Positions 39,301 through 48,300 of a DNA stretch of 64,000 nucleotides are shown piece after piece. Source of the stretch: Aliidiomarina maris (GTDB lineage: Bacteria; Pseudomonadota; Gammaproteobacteria; Enterobacterales; Alteromonadaceae). Numbering within the stretch: the first letter of the stretch is position 1; each line of letters starts with the position of its first letter. The translations under genes were made by a program, and so were the position numbers. The notes beneath the pieces are model-generated. The model worked only from the letters and a program-made list of their open reading frames with translations, was not told the DNA's origin and searched no databases. The DNA lies in NCBI RefSeq assembly GCF_003987335.1, contig NZ_PIPK01000014.1:1-64000 (forward strand), in the 5' to 3' direction.

Positions 39301-42300
39301 CTTAACCGATGGCCCATTGACTATCGATGCGGTTGCCACGGACAACAATGGCAACGAAATTACTGCGGATACCTCAGCGATATTGGATGCAGTTGAGTCT
39401 GCCCTGACCGTCGCTGCGAGCGTCGATAACGACGCTGCCACTTTAGATATTAGCGGTACTTCGACAGATGTCGCTGCAGGCTCGACTGTAGCTATCACCA
39501 TCACCGACCAGAATGGCAACACCGTCACTGCACAAGCGACTGTTAATACGGACGGCACCTTCAGTATTGAAGGTTTGGACATCAGCGGACTGACCGATGG
39601 TGAGCTCACTATTGATGTTGTTGCCACTGACAACAACGGTAACGACATCACAGCGGATACCTCGGCAGTACTAGATGCCGTTGAGTCGGCTCTAACCGTT
39701 GCTGTAACTGTAGACAACGACGCTGCGACTATAGACATCAGCGGTACTTCAGTTGATGTTGCGGCTGGTGAAACCGTGGCGATCACCATCACCGATCAGA
39801 ATGGCACTACCGTTACTGCAGAAGCCACTGTGAATGCAGACGGCACCTTCAGTGTAGAAGGTGTCGATGTTAGTGGCCTGACTGATGGTCCATTGACTAT
39901 CGAAGCCGTAGCTACTGACAACAACGGCAATGAAATCGAAGCGGATACCTCGGCAGTATTGGATGCCGTTGAATCAGCTCTAACTGTTGCTGCCACTGTA
40001 GACAACGACACTGCGACCTTGGACATCAGCGGGACATCTACTGATGTCGCTGCAGGTTCAACCGTAGCGATCATCATCACCGACCAGAATGGTGTGACGG
40101 TCACTGCTCAAGCTACTGTTCAAGAAGACGGTACCTTTAGTGTAGAAGGCGTGGATGTAAGCGGCTTAACCGACGGCCCATTAACCATTGATGCGGTTGC
40201 GACTGACAACAACGGTAACGAGCTTACTGCTGAAACCTCAGCAGTATTGGATGCCGTTGAATCTGCTTTAACCGTTGCTGCAACCGTCGATAACGACGCT
40301 GCCACTTTAGACATCAGCGGTACTTCAGTTGACGTAGCCGCTGGCTCGACTGTTGCGATCTCCATCACCGACCAGAATGGCAATACCGTTACAGCTGAAG
40401 CCACTGTGAATGCAGACGGCACTTTCAGCGTGGTAGATGTGGATGCCAGCGGATTGACCGATGGCCCATTAACCATCGACGCGGTTGCCACCGACAACAA
40501 CGGTAATGAAATTACTGCAGATACCTCAGCGGTATTGGATGCGGTTGAATCAGCTCTAACCGTTGCTGTAACTGTAGATAACGACGCTGCCACCCTGGAT
40601 ATTAGCGGTACTTCAGTTGACATTGCCGCTGGCGAAACCGTAGCGATCACCATCACTGACCAAAACGGTGCGACCGTCACAGCAGAAGCGACCGTTCAAG
40701 AAGACGGTACGTTTACCATTGAAGGCGTTGACGTGAGCGGGTTGACCGATGGCCCGTTAACCATTGATGCGGTTGCTACTGACAACAACGGTAACGACAT
40801 CACAGCTGATACCTCAGCAGTCTTAGATGCCGTTGAATCAGCTCTAACCGTTGCTGCGACTGTAGACAACGATGCCGCTACTTTAGACATCAGCGGTACA
40901 TCTACAGATGTCGCAGCAGGTTCGACTGTGGCAATCACCATCACCGACCAGAATGGTGCGATTATCACAGCTGAAGCGACCGTTCAAGAAGACGGTACGT
41001 TTACCATTGAAGGCGTTGACGTGAGCGGGTTGACTGATGGTCCATTGACTATCGACGCGGTAGCCACTGACAACAACGGCAATGAGATCGAAGCTGATAC
41101 CTCAGCGGTATTGGATGCGGTTGAGTCTGCCCTGACCGTCGCTGCGAGCGTCGATAATGACGCTGCCACTATAGATATTAGTGGTACTTCAGTAGACGTA
41201 GCCGCTGGCTCGACTGTTGCGATCACCATCACCGACCAGAATGGTGTGACGGTCACTGCTCAAGCGACCGTTCAAGAAGACGGTACGTTTACTATTGAAG
41301 GTGTGGATGTAAGCGGATTGACCGATGGCCCATTAACGATTGATGCGGTTGCCACCGATAACAACGGTAACGAAATCACAGCTGATACCTCAGCGGTCTT
41401 GGATGCCGTTGAATCAGCTCTAACCGTTGCTGCGACCGTAGACAATGACGCTGCAACCATGGACATCAGCGGTACTTCAGTTGACGTTGCCGCTGGCGAA
41501 ACCGTTGCGATTACCATTACCGACCAGAATGGCAATACCGTTACAGCTGAAGCCACTGTAAATGCAGATGGCACCTTCAGTGTGGAAGGTGTGGATGTAA
41601 GCGGCTTAACAGATGGCCCATTAACTATCGATGCGGTTGCCACCGATAACAACGGTAACGACATCACAGCTGATACTTCAGCGGTCTTAGATGCTGTGGA
41701 ATCTGCTCTAACCGTTGCTGTAACTGTAGACAACGACGCTGCGACTTTAGACATCAGCGGTACTTCGACAGATGTCGCTGCAGGTTCAACTGTAGCGATC
41801 ACCATCACCGACCAAAACGGTGTCACAGTCACCGCTGAAGCCACTGTGAATGCAGATGGCACCTTCAGTGTGGAAGGTGTGGATGTTAGCGGCCTGACCG
41901 ATGGCCCGTTAACCATCGACGCGATTGCCACCGACAACAACGGTAACGACATTACAGCTGATACTTCAGCGGTCTTAGATGCGGTTGAGTCTGCTCTAAC
42001 CGTTGCTGCCACCGTAGACAATGATGCTGCCACTTTAGATATTAACGGTACATCTACCGATGTCGCGCCAGGTTCGACTGTCGCGATCACCATCACCGAC
42101 CAGAATGGTATTAGTGTTACTGCTGAAGCTACTGTAAATGCAGATGGCACCTTCAGTGTGGAAGGTGTGGATGTTAGCGGCCTGACTGATGGCCCATTAA
42201 CCATCGACGCAGTTGCCACCGACAACAACGGCAATGAAATCGAAGCGGATACCTCAGCGGTATTGGATGCCGTTGAATCTGCTTTAACCGTTGCTGCCAC

Positions 42301-45300
42301 AGTAGACAATGATGCCGCGACTTTAGACATCAGCGGTACATCTGCTGATGTTGCTCCAGGCTCGACTGTTGCAATCACTATCACCGACCAAAACGGCATT
42401 AGCGTTACTGCTGAAGCCACTGTGAATGCAGACGGCATCTTCAGTGTGGAAGGTGTCGATGTGAGTGGCCTGACTGATGGTCCATTGACTATCGAAGCCG
42501 TAGCTACTGACAACAACGGCAACGACATCACAGCTGATACCTCAGCGGTATTAGATGCGGTTGAATCAGCTCTAACCGTAGCTGTGACCGTAGACAACGA
42601 CGCTGCGACTTTAGATATCAGCGGTACTTCAGTTGATGTTGCCGCTGGTGAAACCGTGGCAATCACCATCACCGACCAAAACGGTGCGACCGTCACAGCA
42701 GAAGCGACCGTTCAAGAAGACGGTACGTTTACCATTGAAGGCGTTGACGTGAGCGGGTTGATTGATGGCCCATTAACCATCGACGCGGTTGCGACTGACA
42801 ACAACGGTAACGAAGTTATTGCAGATACATCAGCGGTATTGGATGCAGTAGAGTCAGCGTTGAGTGTAAGCGCGACTGTAGACAACGACGCTGCGACCTT
42901 GGATATCAGCGGTACATCGACTGATGTTGCTGCTGGCGAAACCGTTGCGATCACCATTACTGACCAAAACGGTGTCACAGTCACTGCTCAAGCGACCGTT
43001 CAAGCAGATGGTACGTTTAGTATTGAAGGTGTCGATGTAAGCGTCTTAACTGATGGCCCATTAACCATCGATGCAGTTGCCACCGACAACAACGGCAATG
43101 AAATTGCTGCTGATACTTCAGCGGTATTGGATGCTGTTGAGTCTGCCTTGACCGTCGCTGCGAGCGTCGATAACGACGCTGCCACTTTAGACATCAGCGG
43201 TACTTCAGTTGACGTAGCTGCTGGTGAGACCGTTACGATCACCATCACTGACCAAAATGGTGTGACGGTCACTGCTCAAGCGACCGTTCAAGAAGACGGT
43301 ACGTTTACCATTGAAGGCGTTGACGTGAGCGGGTTGATTGATGGCCCATTAACCATCGACGCGGTTGCGACTGACAACAACGGTAACGAAGTTATTGCAG
43401 ATACATCAGCGGTATTGGATGCAGTAGAGTCAGCGTTGAGCGTAAGCGCCACTGTAGACGATGATGCTGCGACCCTGGACGTCAGCGGTACATCTACGGA
43501 TGTCGCTGCAGGTACAACTGTTGAGATCACTATCACGGATCAAAACGGTGCGACTGTCACTGCTCAAGCGACCGTTCAAGAAGACGGCACCTTTAGTGTG
43601 GAAGGTGTCGATGTCAGCGGCCTGACTGATGGCCTATTAACCATCGACGCGGTTGCGACTGATAATAATGGCAACGAGATTACTGCAGATACTTCAGCGG
43701 TCTTGGATGCCGTTGAATCAGCTCTAACCGTTGCTGCGACCGTAGACAATGACGCTGCAACCTTGGACATCAGCGGTACTTCAGTTGACGTTGCCGCTGG
43801 CGAAACCGTTGCGATTACCATTACCGACCAGAATGGCAATACCGTTACTGCTGAAGCTACTGTGAATGCAGATGGCACCTTCAGCGTGGAAGGTGTCGAT
43901 GTAAGCGGCTTAACTGATGGCCCATTAACGATTGATGCGGTTGCCACCGACAACAACGGCAATGAAATCGAGGCGGATACCTCAGCAGTCTTAGACGCCG
44001 TTGAATCTGCTCTAACCGTCGCTGCAACTGTAGACAACGACGCTGCGACTATAGACATCAGCGGTACTTCAGTTGATGTTGCGGCTGGTGAAACCGTGGC
44101 GATCACCATCACCGACCAGAATGGCAATACCGTTACAGCTGAAGCCACTGTGAATGCAGATGGCACCTTCAGTGTGGAAGGTGTGGATGTGAGTGGCTTA
44201 ACTGACGGCCCATTGACCATCGACGCGGTTGCGACTGACAACAACGGTAATGAAATTAATGCTGATACTTCAGCGATATTGGATGCGGTTGAGTCTGCCC
44301 TGACCGTCGCTGCGAGCGTCGATAATGATGCTGCCACTTTAGATATTAGCGGTACTTCGACAGATGTCGCTGCTGGTGAAACGGTTGCGATTACCATTAC
44401 CGACCAAAACGGTGTCACAGTCACTGCTCAAGCGACCGTTCAAGAAGACGGTACGTTTACCATTGAAGGCGTTGACGTGAGCGGGTTGATTGATGGCCCA
44501 TTAACCATCGACGCGGTTGCGACTGACAACAACGGTAACGAAGTTATTGCAGATACATCAGCGGTATTGGATGCGGTTGAGTCTGCCCTGACCGTCGCTG
44601 CGAGCGTCGATAATGACGCTGCCACTTTAGACATCAGCGGTACATCTGCTGATGTTGCTGCAGGCTCGACTGTTGCAATCACTATCACCGACCAGAACGG
44701 TGTGACGGTCACTGCAGAAGCGACTGTGAATGCAGATGGCACCTTCAGTGTGGAAGGTGTGGATGTGAGCGGCTTAACCGATGGCCCATTAACCATCGAC
44801 GTGGTTGCCACTGACAATAATGGCAATGAAATTGCTGCGGATACTTCAGCGGTATTGGATGCCGTTGAATCGGCTCTAACCGTTGCTGCCACTGTAGACA
44901 ATGATGCTGCCACTTTAGATATTAGCGGTACATCTACCGATGTCGCGCCAGGTTCGACTGTTGCGATCACCATCACCGACCAAAACGGCATTAGCGTTAC
45001 TGCTGAAGCTACTGTAAATGCAGATGGCACCTTCAGCGTGGAAGGTGTGGATGTCAGCGGCTTAACCGATGGCCCATTAACCATCGACGTGGTTGCAGCT
45101 GACAATAATGGTAATGAAATTGCTGCTGATACCTCAGCGGTCTTGGATGCTGTTGAGTCTGCCTTGACCGTCGCTGCGAGCGTCGATAATGACGCTGCCA
45201 CTTTAGACATCAGCGGTACTTCAGTTGACGTAGCTGCTGGTGAGACCGTTACGATCACCATCACTGACCAAAATGGTGTGACGGTCACTGCTCAAGCGAC

Positions 45301-48300
45301 CGTTCAAGAAGACGGTACGTTTACCATTGAAGGCGTTGACGTGAGCGGGTTGATTGATGGCCCATTAACCATCGACGCGGTTGCGACTGACAACAACGGT
45401 AACGAAGTTATTGCAGATACATCAGCGGTATTGGATGCGGTTGAGTCTGCCCTGACCGTCGCTGCGAGCGTCGATAATGATGCTGCCACTTTAGACATCA
45501 GCGGTACTTCGACTGATGTCGCTGCAGGCTCGACTGTTGCGATCACCATCACAGACCAGAATGGTGTGACGGTCACTGCTGAAGCGACCGTTCAAGAAGA
45601 CGGCACCTTCAGTGTGGAAGGTGTGGATGTGAGCGGCTTAACCGATGGCCCATTAACCATCGACGTGGTTGCCACTGACAATAATGGCAATGAAATTGCT
45701 GCGGATACTTCAGCGGTATTGGATGCCGTTGAATCGGCTCTAACCGTTGCTGCCACTGTAGACGATGATGCTGCGACCCTGGACGTCAGCGGTACATCTA
45801 CGGATGTCGCTGCAGGTACAACTGTTGAGATCACTATCACGGATCAAAACGGTGCGACTGTCACTGCTCAAGCGACCGTTCAAGAAGACGGCACCTTTAG
45901 TGTGGAAGGTGTCGATGTCAGCGGCCTGACTGATGGCCTATTAACCATCGATGCGGTTGCGACTGATAACAACGGTAACGACATCACAGCTGATACCTCA
46001 GCGGTATTAGATGCAGTTGAATCAGCTCTAACGGTTGCTGCCACTGTAGATAATGACGCTGCCACTTTAGATATTAGCGGTACTTCGACAGATGTCGCTG
46101 CAGGTTCAACTGTAGCGATCACCATCACCGACCAAAATGGCAACACTGTCACTGCTCAAGCGACTGTTCAAGAAGACGGCACCTTTAGTGTGGAAGGTGT
46201 CGATGTGAGAGGCCTGACTGATGGCCCATTGACTATCGACGCGGTTGCTACTGACAACAATGGCAACGAGGTCACAGCTGATACTTCAGCGGTCTTGGAT
46301 GCGGTTGAATCAACTCTAACCGTAGCTGCAACCGTCGATAACGACGCTGCCACTTTAGACATCAGCGGTACTTCAGTTGATGTAGCCGCTGGTGAGAGCG
46401 TTACGATCACCATCACTGACCAAAATGGCAACACTGTCACCGCTGATGCGACCGTTCAAGAAGACGGTACGTTTACCATTGAAGGCGTTGACGTGAGCGG
46501 GTTGACTGATGGTCCATTGACTATCGAAGCCGTAGCCACGGACAACAATGGTAATGAAATTACTGCAGATACCTCAGCGGTATTGGATGCTGTTGAATCT
46601 GCTCTAACCGTTGCTGCCACTGTAGACAATGATGCTGCAACCCTGGACATCAGCGGTACTTCAGTTGACGTAGCCGCTGGCGAAACCGTAGCGATCACCA
46701 TCACCGACCAAAACGGTGTGGCTGTCACTACTGAAGCTACTGTGAATGCAGACGGCACCTTCAGTGTAGAAGGTGTCGATGTGAGGGGCCTGACTGATGG
46801 TCCATTAACCATCGACGCGGCAGCTACTGACAACAACGGTAACGACATCACAGCTGATACCTCAGCGGTATTGGATGCGGTAGAGTCAGCGTTAACTGTT
46901 GCTGCGACTGTAGATAACGACGCTGCAACTTTGGACATCAGCGGTACTTCGACAGATGTCGCTGCAGGTTCAACTGTAGCGATCACCATCACCGACCAAA
47001 ACGGTGTCACAGTCACCGCTGAAGCCACTGTGAATGCAGATGGCACCTTCAGTGTGGAAGGTGTGGATGTCAGCGGATTGTCCGATGGCCCGTTAACCAT
47101 TGACGCTGTTGCTACTGACAACAACGGTAACGAAATCACAGCTGATACTGCAGTGGTTTTAGACGCAGTTGATTCAGGTCTAACTATTGAGTTAACCGTT
47201 GATAGCGACACTGCGACAGCAAGTATTACCGGTACTTCGGTTGATGTTGCACCAGGCTCGCTCGTGAAGTTCGTTATTCAAGACCAGTTTGGTAATTTGG
47301 TCACAGTGAATGCTGTAGTTGCTGCTGATGGTAGCTTTGCAGTTGGTAACATCGACGTTAGTGGTTTAAGTGACGGCACTTTAACTGCTAGTGGCACGAC
47401 CACAGACAATAATGGTAACTATCTTGTTGCCAGTGATACTGATGAATTGGACGCACTCGAGTCTGCGCTTAGCCTCAATGCGAGCGTAAATAATGAAGCC
47501 GCAACTCTGGATATCAGTGGAACTTCGACTGATGTAGCTGCGGGTCAGAAAGTTGCTATTACGATTACCGACCAAAACGGCATTACCGTAACGGCCGAAG
47601 CCACTGTTGGTGCAGACGACACTTTCAGCGTCGAAGCTGTGGACGTAAGCGGCTTAATCGACGGGCCATTAAGCATCGATGCAGTTGCGATTGACAACAA
47701 TGGCAACGAGATTGAAGCAGATACCACGGTAGTATTAGATGCAGTCGCGAGCTCAATCACCGTTGAGGCATCATTGGGTAGCGTTGAGTTACCTATCGAT
47801 GAAGCTTTAGCCCAAGACCCGTCGTTGACACCATCGGTATTTGTCACTAACGAAGGTATTATTTTCACCTCCAGGGGGACCATGGTGGGTGATGACGGCC
47901 AAACGTATACAATTTGGCGAGTTATCAATGGAACTGACTCTCCTATTACCGGTGAGTTGCGTGCTAACGGCGGTAGTTTTGAGCTATCGATGACGTTCGA
48001 ACCAGGCGCAGCTACATTCATTGCAAGCCCAGATGCAGGTACGCATATCTTCACTTCTGATGGCGTGGCGATGCCTAAGGCTGCTGGGACTCAAGTATTT
48101 AGTTATAGCGACACCACTTCAGTCGGTGACCCTCGTTCAAGTAGCTTGGATGTGAATGGTACAACCCAAGACGTAGCTGAAGGCGCAACTGTAACCATCA
48201 CCATCACAGACCAATTCGGTGTCAAAATTGTGGTGACAACTACAGTAGATGAAGACGGCGCCTATGCGGTCGATGGCATTGATGTAAGCAGCCTATCAGA

